The notes under the pieces: model-generated
The model's input: the letters and a program-made list of their open reading frames with translations, nothing else
The model's database searches: none
What the model was told of the DNA's origin: nothing
Assembly (NCBI GenBank): GCA_949361645.1
Contig: OX442434.1
Location: forward strand, 6,019,929-6,083,928
Direction: 5' to 3'
Origin: Spongilla lacustris
Taxonomy: Eukaryota > Porifera > Demospongiae > Spongillida > Spongillidae
DNA: 64,000 nucleotides
Translations under genes and position numbers: made by a program
Part shown: positions 13,414 through 24,079 of the stretch, piece after piece
Layout: each line of letters opens with the position of its first letter
Position numbering within the stretch: the first letter of the stretch is position 1

Positions 13414-13755
13414 CTCAGTTTTGAGGAGTGGTCTCTGCAGCACACTAGGAAGTTCTGCTATGCCATGTGGGTGGAGTCTGGAACATAAAATGGACATGGG
13501 ATATCATAGTCACAATGCTATATGTACTATTATGGAACAGCTACATTTTTAATATTCCATAAATGCAAGGCTTCAACCCCCTCCCAATGCTCCCTCACCT
13601 CACCACTGCTCCCTCCCTCACCACTGCCACCCTCCCTCTGCTCCCTCCTACACCATTGCTCCTCCCTCCCTCCCTCCTACACCATTGCTCCTCCCTCCCT
13701 CCCTCCCTTCCTCCCTCCCTCCCTTCCTCCCTCCCTCCCACCCTCCCTCCCTCCC

Positions 13756-16424
13756 TCACATCTTAACATACTCCATGTCTGCTGCTGGGATGGCAGGTAC
13801 ATAGCACATGGCATACTCCTCCCCCAGGTGGGCCAGTGGCTTTAAGTGCAGCTTGGCCTCCTCTGTTGATGCCTTCATTTGGAGCGACACAAACTGTCAT
13901 TTAATTGACCTTCCCTTTCCAATATCACCCTCCCAACCTCCACTCCCCCACATCTTATCCACAATGATGCAGTGTTCCTTTCCAATATGATGTGGTTCCT
14001 CCCTTCCCCCCCCCCCCCCCCCCCCCATATTACACCAGAACAATGCCCAATGAACACCAACGTTAACATGCTGACCTCTGTCACTGGATCAGTGATGCAC
14101 CCATCTGTGTAAGAAACTACCACTCCTTCCACTGGTGAGAGCTTCACTACACAGGTACCAAAGAAAACCTCAAGTGCCTGCTTAGAGTACCTGGGTGAAA
14201 GGTGGCAAGTAATTGGGGGGGGGGGGGGGGGTTATGCACACATACCTGGGAGCATTATGACATATGATGCACTGGGGGCTGGCTTGAACAGTGTAGGAGT
14301 AGATGTTGAACGTCGCATAGTCTGCCATGGTCCACTGGGGAAGGGAGTAGCCATGCAAGGTGTTCAGCCAGCAGCCAGTAGCCAGCATGGCTCCAAGAGA
14401 ACATGGCAGAATGGACGATCCTACATCGTTGTTGGTGGGCATGTATGTGTCCTGATCGGAGGAAAGGGAGGGGAAGGTGGGGAGGGAGAAGTGGGGAGGT
14501 GAGGAGAGAAGGTGGGGAGGGGAAGGTTGGAGGAAAAAGGGTTGGAGGGAAGGAAAAGTCTTCTTTTAAATTGATACTTCAATATTTTGGAAAAAAACCT
14601 ATATTGAATTTCTTATGCTATATAATTATGTAATCCAGCTGCTTACAACTACACCCATTATGAACAATAATATCCTTATGAAACTATTATAGCCCTACCT
14701 TATCCTGAATCTGCCCCTCATCCCTACCTCCCCCTCCCTCCCTCCCTCCCCCTCCCTCCCTCCCTCCCTCCCCCTCCCTCCCTCCCTCCCCCTCCCTCCC
14801 TCCCCCCTCCCCTCCCTCCCTCCCTCCTCCCCCTCCCTCCCCCTCCCCTCCCTCCCTCCTCCCCCTCCCTCCCTCCCTCCCCCCTCCCCTCCCTCCTCCC
14901 CCTCCCTCCCTCCCTCCCCCCTCCCCTCCCTTCACTCTTGCATTTCTGTACCTTTGGAAGAAATTCAATTGCTTTGTAATCCAGAATAAGGTTTGGAGTT
15001 AGCTTCTGAAGAAGGTCTGTCTTTGCTGGTGCATTGTTACAACCCCAACATGGGCCTGAAGGGATGAGATATGGTTTTGGACACCTTTAATAGAGCCACA
15101 GTGTTCCAGAAATGGGATAAAATTAATGTCAAGTGGCTAAGTTTATACCCATACACCGTTAATACTAACACTAATAATGACATAACATTACAAATAGACA
15201 CAATTGTACACACAAATAACTATGTGTACAGTTCAGAATCTTGCTGCAGTGCTTAGGGATAGGAGCTGACCAGGACGCAATAAAAATATCTTATCAGATA
15301 TATAACATGTAAGAATGGCACACAGGTGTTTGCTGAACCAGTAAGGTGTTCAGCCTAGGATACAAAACCCTTGATATCCCTATTTATACCCAGAGAATGT
15401 CTGTTCAGTTTTAGAACCAATTCATGTACATAATTACACCCAAGGATTTCAAGGTAGGGCATATGCACGTGTTTTTGCATATGATTCATGTGAGTGTGTG
15501 GCATGTGTCCCCCATGTGCACACACGTATACACATTACGTGTGGTGGCATTTGTATTTCAAGAATGTGTGACCCTATCTCCATTCACCACACAGGTACAC
15601 ATACACACAAGCACACCTTGTCTTGGTCGTTCCAACACTGGATAGCATTCAGCCATGGCAGTGTGCCCGTAAGAGCTAGCAGCTACATACGGCAGGCTGA
15701 GCTGGGCACACAACGAGGTCACAGCATAGTCAAAATACTCTCCGTAATCTATACAGTTGAAAACTACCTGTGGGCGAAAAGGGGCGTGGTGATTTATGGG
15801 TACGTAGGCGGGGTTCATTGCTTACTGTTGCACCCTTCGCTAGTTCTACAATCCTCCACCACTCCTTCACCGCGTCACAAAATACAGGTGTCAGCTCTTA
15901 TAAAATGGCGGCAGGTAATGGGCCGTTATGGGCGTGGCGTTAGTAGGGAGAAAGGTAGACAAGAAAGTGGGAAGAGCGGGAGGAGGGTATACGGAGAGAG
16001 AGAGAGAGAGAGCAGTGCCAGATCATCACATAGGGCAAGATCGACACACCCGCTTATTTCGGGTGCCGGTCCGCTCAACTCACTGCTCGCAATGTTGTCA
16101 CGTTGAAGTCCGTCCACCGCTGCGTCTATCTTCCTGCGACCAACGTCCGAAGAACAGAACAGCACCTGGCGATTGATGTTCGAGGCCGCCACCACGTCAT
16201 AGTCAACCAAAATCACTTCTGAAAGACCCAGACGACTGCCGGCCGATAGATATATATTAACGATATAGCACGCGTAACGAAGTGGACGCTTGTACGTATG
16301 CCTACCAGACGTTTCTAGCCACGGAGCAACCTATTCCACCGACCCCGAGCACCAAAGCGACCTGCTGTTGGATCAGAGAGTTGTTCCAGTCAGGCACGAC
16401 CTTCTGCCGAGCAAAAAAATCCAT
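13756..16424 (-). CDS. ThiF/E1-like adenylyltransferase family protein
   Basis: Eight exons on the minus strand (16424-16306, 16235-16084, 15896-15826, 15767-15617, 15055-14952, 14451-14246, 14190-14076, 13893-13756) join in phase to 351 residues. The N-terminal half is a ThiF/E1 Rossmann fold: the nucleotide-binding loop LGVGGIGCS (about residues 26-34), the acidic VDYD, the NINRQ motif with the family Arg, then VFNCIDYGEYFD. Two Cys pairs, PCWGC and QCIIC, would bind a structural zinc as in UBA5 and ThiF/MoeB proteins. Such enzymes adenylate the C-terminal Gly of ubiquitin-like or sulfur-carrier proteins. The second half (LPQWTMADY, SPVEGVVVSYTDGC, and a short acidic and aromatic end) does not match UBA5, MOCS3 or UBA3 as I know them. 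The substrate is unknown and a catalytic thioester Cys is not obvious. Confidence 0.82.
14700..14932. repeat. CCCTCC-type polypyrimidine tract in ThiF-like intron
   Basis: About 230 bases of almost pure C/T on the plus strand lie inside the intron between exons 5 and 6 of the minus-strand ThiF-like gene. It is purely low-complexity. The long Gly/Glu/Arg open frame on the minus strand here is an artefact of composition. Confidence 0.9.
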
Positions 16425-16769
16425 TTTTAATAATTACGTAACATAATATGTACGCGCGCGGGGGTTAACGGTTTTTGTTAGGTATTACCTTACTTTAATA
16501 TCTATAGTATTACATATAGACTATAGCATAATGGAATCTCGCAATCTGATTGGTCTATTGCAGGTACCATATTTTTCGTAGAGACCTCGTTAAAAGTTTA
16601 GTTATAGCGTAATCGCGTCCTCTAAATGCCAGCGGGCGGGTATTCTACGGTAGAATACCCGCCCGCTGGTACATAGAATACCCGCGGTCTGGGGACCAGA
16701 GGGATTTTATAGTACTGGCTCGAACATACGGAAAATTAATCGCAGAGTTAGGAACACTGTTGTTCTTAA
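16425..16769. other. Intergenic region with GC-rich hairpin
   Basis: Upstream of the ThiF-like start. It contains a near-perfect hairpin at about 16629-16670, where CCAGCGGGCGGGTATTCTA pairs with its reverse complement across a 3-base loop, followed by a third partial copy of GAATACCCGC at about 16676. It could be a miniature foldback element or a regulatory structure. No coding content was seen. Confidence 0.5.
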
Positions 16770-18824
16770 TAGACCCCTTTCATGTGACTTCACAAGTCAT
16801 GTAAACAAGTTGCCATGAAATTATCAGCCGCCATGATGGTGCACAGGTAGCCATGGTATTGTGCGTAGTACTAGGCTGTTCCAATCGTTCCGGGCGCAAT
16901 AAAGATGCTTCGTTCTACCGAATTATTTGTGTGATCAAGAAAGGTCCTACAGTGGAGAACATGGTAGTTGGACAAATAATTTTTTCTCTTAAACTTTTAC
17001 TTTCGAATGGAGTATCTCAGTAGCCTTACATCTTTATTAAAATCTAATTGCACACATCTGAGCCTATACCACTTGGCCATATAAGCTTGAAAAAGAAATA
17101 GGTCACATGACTTCTAAGGCTCGTTAATTAATTATTTAGTGACTCCTCTCCAAAACAATTTGTTCGTCGGGTTTCTCCACGCACATTGAACGGATCCCAA
17201 CGAAATTGGGTTTGTAACTAAAGGACCTACGTACGCAAGTTTTCAGTCTTACGCATCTAACATCGGACTAACCGTTGTGCCGTAATTCACAAAAAGGCGC
17301 CATTGTAGGGCCTCAAGTGTTCAGATCGACGTTTTCCCATGCGCTTTTGAAAGCTTGCAGGAATTTCAGGTTAAATCGTACGATGGGCATTCTATCGATT
17401 TAGCTACGGTATGAGCTCATTGCGATAAAACTACCGTACAAAACATGTTTTGAAACATCAGTGGCTTGGTAGTGTCGCCATTTTGAATAATTTCGATTAA
17501 TTATACTATGAATATAATTTCAAACACTGCGTCGGTCCGGTTATTTCTGGTTATTCCTATGGCTGAGGGCGTAGCCTGTGTTGATGGAAACGGTTCTTTT
17601 GATAACCAAACCGACGAAGCTGCACCTACCGAGTACGAGTCGATCTTCAAGACGGGCTAGCAAGGCTGCTGCTGTATTGACATGGACAGAACTTAAAAGC
17701 GACCGGAAGTCAGTCTCCGCAAGGAAAGTACCCGAAGCGATTGTTGAAGCACTCTGGGATATTCCAGGTGCGTACCTGGAATATCCCAGAGTCTGAGTGC
17801 TTCAACAATCGCGTCAGTTGGTGACTTGGTGTGGAGACTGACTTCCGGTCGCTTTTTAAGCTCTGTCCATGTCGATACAGCAGCCTTGCTAGCTCGTCTT
17901 GAAGATCGACTCGTACTCGGTAGGTGCAGCTTCGTCGGTTTGGTTATCAAAAGAACCGTTTCCATCAACACAGGCTACGCCCTCAGCCATAGGAATAACC
18001 AGAAATAACCGGACCGACGCAGTGTTTGAAATTATATTCATAGTATAATTAATCGAAATTATTCAAAATGGCGACACTACCAAGCCACTGATGTTTCAAA
18101 ACATGTTTTGTAAGGTAGTTTTATCGCAATGAGCTCATACCGTAGCTAAATCGATAGAATGCCCATCGTACGATTTAACCTGAAATTCCTGCAAGCTATC
18201 AAAAGCGCATGGGAAAACGTCGATCTGAACACTTGAGGCTCTACAATGGCGCCTTTTTGTGAATTACGGCACAACGGTTAGTCCGATGTTAGATGCGTAA
18301 GACTGAAAACTTGCGTACGTAGGTCCTTTAGTTACAAACCCAATTTCGTTGGGATCCGTTCAATGTGCGTGGAGAAACCCGACGAACAAATTGTTTTGGA
18401 GAGGAGTCACTAAATAATTAATTAACGAGCCTTAGAAGTCATGTGACCTATTTCTTTTTCAAGCTTATATGGCCAAGTGGTATAGGCTCAGATGTGTGCA
18501 ATTAGATTTTAATAAAGATGTAAGGCTACTGATATACTCCATTCGAAAGTAAAAGTTTATGAGAAAAAATTATTTGTCCAACTACCATGTTCTCCACTGT
18601 AGAGATTTAAAAAATGAGCATGAAGCGTAGGGATGGATACATTGCTGCGATCTCCAGGAAGCACATTACAATGACCACGTTGAAATCCCAGTGGATTTGT
18701 TCCAAACACTTTGTTTATATAGTTTTCCAGTCATCTTTTCATAGACCAGCTGTGCACCATCATGGCGTCCGTAACGATAAACATCATATTTAATGAAACT
18801 AGATCACGCGATGAAAAGGGTCTA
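16770..18824 (+). mobile_element. P-element-like remnant with THAP exon, split by palindrome
   Basis: The outer ends are TAGACCCCTTTCAT on the left and an inverted TAGACCCTTTTCAT on the right. A second inverted pair lies inside (GCCATGATGGTGCACAG at about 16828 and its reverse complement near 18750). Between these lies half of a THAP DNA-binding domain beginning MVLCVVLGCSNRSG (16853) and the other half (GYIAAISRK, then WICSKHF) near 18630-18715. THAP domains form the N-terminus of P-element transposases, and the C-x4-C and C-x2-H zinc ligands are visible. The halves are separated by the 1.65-kb palindrome, and a one-base frameshift also lies just after the right junction, so the THAP protein is broken. 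Without the insertion the element would be only about 400 bases. No 8-bp target duplication is evident. Confidence 0.65.
16950..18599. mobile_element. Second palindromic (foldback) DNA element, 1.65 kb
   Basis: Almost the whole element is a palindrome centred at 17774-17775, with arms of about 820 bases. The open frames 17578-17796 (+) and 17693-17971 (-) are mirror copies. The ends are CAGTGGAGAACATGG and its reverse complement, flanked by TA on both sides (16948-16949, 18600-18601). It therefore shares the CAGT start and TA target with the 3.96-kb palindrome at 506-4468, although the interiors are unrelated. It sits inside the THAP coding exon of the surrounding element. No transposase is visible. 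Confidence 0.85.
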
Positions 18825-19510
18825 TATCCCTCACGGATCGGATTTCATTTATCGAACTGGGCAGGTCTTAACTAAACGAATGTTTTTTTTTTTTAAAGGT
18901 AAAATTGCGCTATGAACACCAACAGTTTTCCGCGATTAACATGCCTTATTTTCCGTATCTTCGAAGTGGTAGACTGATATCGGAGTACATGCTCTAGTAT
19001 CTTCCTGTACAACAATTGAGTCGGGTCACCAGACTTGAGTACCCGCCCTCTAGCATTCTACTTCGCGAGTCACGACGGCAAGTCTTCGCTAGAACCCTCA
19101 GTCTCAGTCGTCAACGAGCAAATTTTCATATAACCATAGATATTACTTTAATATCTATGATATAACTTTTTACCGTTGATACGGAAACCGCGCATGCGCA
19201 ATATAATTTTAACGGTACGTCGTTGCTATACATGTAGTCTAAATCATCTGAGAGCCAGTCATGCTGTCATACTGAAATGATTGAATGCCTGCCCTCCATA
19301 TATTGGACCCACTGCAATATCAGATAATGGTGATGGGATCTCAATAATAGTTCTGCAGTGGTCAGGGTATCCACTCTGACTGGGATGCTATCTGCCCAAA
19401 CTCATATGATGTGGTGCAGGCAACATCACGTGAGGGAAAAGTTAATTGCTGTATTAGAAATATTTTTATAGTTAATTAATTCATTTCTATTATATTGTAA
19501 GTCTCCTAAA
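18825..19510. other. Intergenic region upstream of SelL-like gene
   Basis: No gene is seen. There are short AT-rich inverted stretches (for example ATAGATATTA...TAATATCTAT near 19137-19162). The last 80 bases should be the 5' leader of the gene at 19511. There is no obvious TATA box. Confidence 0.3.
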
Positions 19511-20440
19511 ATGGCTGCGGAGAGCCATGAAGGAATTGCGAAGGAACGCCTCATAGAAGCAATAAAGAAGCTGACTCGGGGAGTCGAGTCTGTCTTAAGA
19601 GGAGCAAAGGAGGAGTACGAAACGTGTGTCAACCTCGAGGACTATCTCAGTCTTGATGCGAAAGGCGGTATCAAGCAGATGTTCAAGGCAATGCCCTTGT
19701 ACGCAGAATGCTTGACTTCGCTGGGCGTTAAAAAGCGCTCGGAGCAAGATCAGCTGTGCAGATCGTTGTCCCACGACCCGGAGGTGCGGGAATGTTACGA
19801 CGCCTTGTTGAATGCCGAAGAGGCTTTTGACGGTTTCTCAACGAGTGTGAACCACGAACTACAGGATGAGGAGGGGAAGAAGATCCCGCCCAACGTCACC
19901 ACACTAGGGCAGAGGTTGCCGGAAGAGCTTTCTCTCGTGGACTCGAGAACAGGGGGCAAGATTCGTCTGACCTCCCTCTACACCCAATCCACATTTACCA
20001 TCATGGTACTTATGAGACACTTCGGGTGATCCCCATGAAACACGCACCTAGGAGGCATCTCCAGCCGCCTCCGGGAATTTGAAATGGCCAGAAGTCAAGT
20101 GGTCATTGTAGCACGTACAACCAGACCGAGTGCGTTGCTATGGTTGGAGCGAACAGGTCTCTCATTTTCCTTGTTACTAGACCCAGACCTAACCCTGTAC
20201 AGGCAACTTGGGTTGAGGAGGGATGCATCCAAAGTGTGGACCGTGGATGCCATGGTACACTATGCTCAGGAGAAGGTAGCAGGAAGGCCAGCACTGCCAA
20301 GCTACTCTGGGGATGACCTACAAGTGTTTGGTGGGGATTTCATCTTCAAATCAGATGGGGAGCTTTGCTACAGCTACCCAAGCCAGTACCCAACTGATCG
20401 GCCTGCGATAGAAAGTTTACTGAGTTCATTGCATGCTTGA
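19511..20440 (+). CDS. SelL-type selenoprotein with U-x-x-U redox motif
   Basis: A single reading frame runs from ATG at 19511 to TGA at 20440 (309 residues). It is interrupted only by two in-frame TGA codons, at 20027-20029 and 20036-20038 (residues 173 and 176). They fall after MRHFG, exactly where peroxiredoxin-like (AhpC/TSA_2) proteins carry the FG-C-x-x-C motif, so the motif reads FG-U-S-P-U. Downstream is the rest of a thioredoxin fold (QVVIVART, LLLDPDLTLYRQLGLRR, and a C-terminal FIFKSDGELCYSYPSQYPTD). A U-x-x-U pair in this fold is the signature of the selenoprotein L family, known from aquatic animals, where the two selenocysteines form a diselenide. A spliced alternative fails, because the 26-base candidate intron is too short and breaks frame. 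I did not find a convincing SECIS element by eye in the 3' sequence. The alternative is a pseudogene with two stops, but it is unlikely that both would hit exactly the two redox positions. Confidence 0.83.
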
Positions 20441-20887
20441 GCTCCTTCAGTGTGTATGTGCAGGTGGTTGTGATGTGATGCGTGCGCTACAAAGCTGTGT
20501 ACAACAGACCAGCGTATGTGTATGTTTGTACAATGCCCTGTTCACACACATTCATGTGCTGCAATGGGTTCTCATATAGTAGGCAGAGATAATCCCTGTG
20601 ATGGTGCAGCCAAGTCCGAGCCCTGGTTTTTTGTTGATGACAAGGATGTCATCATGCACGTGCTGGTAAAAGAGGTACTACTCACCACAGAGTCATTGTG
20701 AAGATGGCCCCTCTTCTGCGTAACAGGGTACTGAATGTATAGTTATATACTTAAGACTCGTGCGGGCATTGTTAGCTTACGTCTGAACTCAGTGGAGGTT
20801 TCTGTTTGTGCGGTGCGATTGGAGTGAGCTTTGAGATGGTAGCGGAGCGTTTAGAAATGACTTTCCACCGTGCCTCCTGCAGTGAAT
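20441..20887 (+). promoter_or_regulatory. 3' region of SelL-like gene; expected SECIS location
   Basis: This 447-base stretch separates the SelL-like stop from the convergent CFAP97-like stop. A SECIS should lie here or a little beyond. I checked every RTGA for a 10-13 base helix leading to an AA-containing loop. The closest candidate starts GTGATG at 20475 with a helix CGTGCGCT/AGCGTATG enclosing AAA, but it lacks the closing GA pair. A perfect small hairpin GATGAC/GTCATC lies near 20635. No confident SECIS is called. Confidence 0.3.
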
Positions 20888-21473
20888 TTAGATCAGTGAA
20901 AGTGCTTTGTAGTTGAAGTAGCGACCCACCAACTGCGCGTTGTCGTGCGAGGCCTCTACGTGGTGAATCCGCGTCAAGATCGCACGGTTTTCGTGCATGA
21001 TTCTGATGAGCTCTCTCTGTCTTGTGATTGTGTTCAAACTTAGTAATAAATGAAGAGTATTAATCACAGCAGCCCCTCCCCCTGCCGTATGGTAGGTTCG
21101 CTGACCTCTTCTTTTGATATTCATTTCTGTTGTCTAGGCGACCTTTTGTGCTCATAATCTGCGCCATTTTTTCAAGCAAGATCTTGTTGTCCTTTTGTAT
21201 AATGGCTTGTCTCTCCTCTTCCACCTGCTGTTTCTTCAACTTGGTGCGCGTGTGATTGTGACACCTGGGAGGCTTATCATCGACCATGGGCAATGCAGTA
21301 TCAATCTATAGATGAGAGAGAGAGGGGGGAGGGAGGAGAGAGTGAAGTGAGGTAATAAAGTAGCGCCTTACTTTTCTTCTGTGAATGGCATAGGCTTTGA
21401 TGTCACAGTTTCTTTGTATGATAATGTTGTTAGCAGGAGTCATAGGTCGATAAACTGCTGATTTTAAGGACAT
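20888..21473 (-). CDS. CFAP97/Hemingway-domain protein, short form
   Basis: Three exons on the minus strand (21473-21372, 21305-21106, 21038-20888) join in phase to 150 residues. It begins MSLKSAVYRPMTPANN and contains the family core: a short basic segment KLKKQQVEEERQAIIQKDN, LLEKMAQIM, and the SLN...LIRIMHENRAIL block. This matches the KIAA1430/CFAP97 (Hemingway) family, axoneme-associated proteins of motile cilia and sperm tails. The length fits the short CFAP97D1-type members. A second member starts 253 bases away in the opposite direction, so the two probably arose by local duplication and may share a promoter active in ciliated cells. The 3' end faces the SelL-like gene. Confidence 0.82.
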
Positions 21474-21725
21474 CTTTGCACAACTGATAATCGTGGGAAT
21501 TGAAGACCGCTATATAGAGGAAAACCCGTTTAATTTGAAACGCTCCGACCGTTGCTATGGCAACGAAGAAGTGTTGAACCTACATGTAATCATTTATTTA
21601 TGTATCCCGAAGGCATCAACTGCAGCAAAATTTGCAGATAGTGGACGTTGCGTATGCCGGTCGCTCGTGCTATAGATTTGTTATTCTACATACTGACATA
21701 GGTTGGCTGCAGTTTTCTACTCTCC

Positions 21726-23050
21726 ATGGATCACCGCTCCTACCAACCCGTCACTCCCTGCTCCAACAAGCTTCTTCAAAAGCGGTGGGACCAAAAATAT
21801 TATGACGAACATCGCAGAAAGGCAAGAATGCATGCGTGCATGATCCTCGCGATTCCTTCACAAAGACACTGCATGGCTCATGACCAGTGGTTAGTGCAAC
21901 CCCTCATTACACTGCCATTGCCTCTTACATACAGGTGATGACAGCCAAACCTATGGTGGACGTGGCGTTACCTAAATCTCGCTCCCACCTTGACACCAAG
22001 TTCAAGAAATTGCAAGTAGGTTTTTATTTTTATATCGCCCCGCATGCAGCCCCGCCCTCCTCTTTCTCCGCTCTTCTATTCCTCTCGGCCCTCGCAGATC
22101 GAGAAGGAGCGTCGCGAGACTGCTCAGAGGGACAATGCTAACCTCCTTCACAAAATGCAGCACATTATGGTCACCCATGGCTACGTGGACCAACACCACA
22201 CGTACCAGCACCACAGCCTGAATGCGTCAAAGCGACAGCGTGAGCACCAGCAAGTGACACAGGAGAATATGGTACAGAAAACTTGCGGGATAGGTTATAA
22301 GAACTTACGGAAAGAATTATGGTGGGGGTTAAAAAAGCACCGGGGGGTGGGGGGGGGGGGGGGGGGGGGGGGGGAACAAATCTTCAAATGACGTCAATTT
22401 TTAGTCCTGTGACACTATGTTTTTTAAAAAGGGGGTCTGTGGGTTAGTTCACTGACTTTTGAAAGTGAGCTACATGTACAATTACAAACTGTTCAGTAAG
22501 AAACCACCTATCTTGATCTATGATATCCACCATCAGCAAGGGAAAATATTTTTGATACGTCGCTTGACCACTTTGAGAGCTATGAAATTTCCACCAGTAC
22601 ATCAGCCCACCATGATTGAAACTCGGCATGTAGCACAAGATAGAATGCATGCAAAAGACATGAAGCCACTGTAGGCAAGGGTATATAAATGGTGATTTTG
22701 GAAAGGTGGTTACTACATTGTATATAGTGTACAACTGATGAGTATACAGGAGGGCATATAAATACTTCAGTCCTAGTGGTTAAGTGGCCAATATGTTATG
22801 CAGTAGTCACTATAGCTAGCAACAGTTTTATATATTTAAAGACAGACCTTATACTGAACTTGTGTTAATTCATACGCATCATTTAGAAAAGTTGGAATTA
22901 TTCTCAGTGAACCTAATGCATTATAGTCTGATCGTACTTCAAAATGCAGTCAGTAGAATTTAGCCAAATTTGATCAGCAAAGCCTTCCAAGGTTGGCCCT
23001 AGATAGAAAGGTATGTGTAGATCTAGAATACAAAATGGGAGGTTTTTAAT

Positions 23051-23086
<36 letters not shown>

Positions 23087-23930
23087 CAAAAAAGAAATAA
23101 ATAAAAGGTTTCAATTCCTGCATTTCACAACTGTCCCCAGGCTATGCTTAAAAGGCTCCAGGAGGTGCGGCCAATGTACAGGGTATCAGACTGGGCTGCG
23201 GACTGGGCAAGGAAGGAGCAGCTTGTTGAGAGCATCACTGCCTACCCCACAGCCTCCCGAGTATCTTCTGCTAAAAGGACACACACTAAAGCTGCCACAT
23301 CATCTAACAAGGTTACTGAACTGCTACATGCATGTGATTTGAAGGGTGCATGGAGTGAGATAGTACAGAAGGAGATTGGTGCATTAAAAAGCGTCTCTAT
23401 TACACTGGTGCTTTATCTTAATCTACTACCCTGCCAAAATGCAGGGTGGGGTCACTTCACTTTCTAGTACTGCCTCCCGAAGAAGCACTCCCTCACCCTC
23501 TGTTGCCTTTCAAAAGGGTAGGCTTATTCGTGTTCTGCCTGTAGATGAAGACCAACCTCCACTTCTAGACCAACCGCCCCCACTAGTCAGAGTCAGCAGC
23601 CCCAGCGAACTGCCAGAGAAAGTTGAGCAAGTTGCCAAAGCACTTGAGAACCTTGCCGCTGCTGTAATGGAGAATCAGGGCAACCACCATAATCAAGGTG
23701 ACCCTAATGAGGCACAGGGTGGCCATAATGAGGAGCAGGGTGATCCTGATGAGGAGCAATATGCCGATGATTACAATGACCCTAATGATCTTAGTGATGA
23801 AGAAAGCCCTAATGATCAAAGTGATCAGGGTGACCTCAGCAGTAGCCATAATGATCCTGCTAGTGATCATGGTGATCCTGATGATCCAAGTGTTCAAGCT
23901 CTCACCAGCAAACATGGTGCAACTATGTGA
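21726..23930 (+). CDS. CFAP97/Hemingway-domain protein, long form with acidic tail
   Basis: Five exons (21726-21821, 21935-22015, 22098-22271, 23141-23311, 23445-23930) join in phase to 335 residues. The N-terminal half has the family pattern: SNKLLQKRWDQKYYDEHRR, then KFKKLQIEKERRETAQRDN, LLHKMQHIM, and after the fourth splice MLKRLQEVRPMYRVSDW with the WAADWARKE segment. The last exon adds a Pro-rich linker and a low-complexity Asp/Asn/Gln/Gly tail of NDPNDxS-like repeats. The first intron starts GC (AAG then GCAAGAATG), a rare but accepted GC-AG intron. The third intron is 870 bases, with long G and T runs. It is head-to-head with the short paralogue at 20888-21473. The role is presumably axonemal. 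Confidence 0.82.
22346..22373. repeat. Poly-G tract
   Basis: A G run of more than 25 bases lies within the third intron of the long CFAP97-like gene. A 30-base T run follows near 23051-23082 in the same intron. Neither is next to a recognisable element end. Confidence 0.9.
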
Positions 23931-24079
23931 TACATCAGTACGAGTACACTTTAGCTAACCATTAGGAACGACATGTTACGGCATGCATTTAACCACACAT
24001 TGATGTGTTATTGCAACTTTTTTGGCAAAAAGATGTAAATGATTATATCTGGTGTAATGGGTTGTGGTTGAAGGCACAT

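Noticed and set aside
19511..20029. A stand-alone 172-residue protein ending at 20029, with a separate gene from 20084
   Set aside because: Both pieces are in the same frame and complete one thioredoxin-like fold. The stops fall on the redox positions, so one selenoprotein is the better reading.
20028..20054. A 26-base intron in the SelL-like gene
   Set aside because: It is far shorter than other introns in this window (about 60 bases or more), and joining at the available AG breaks the downstream frame.
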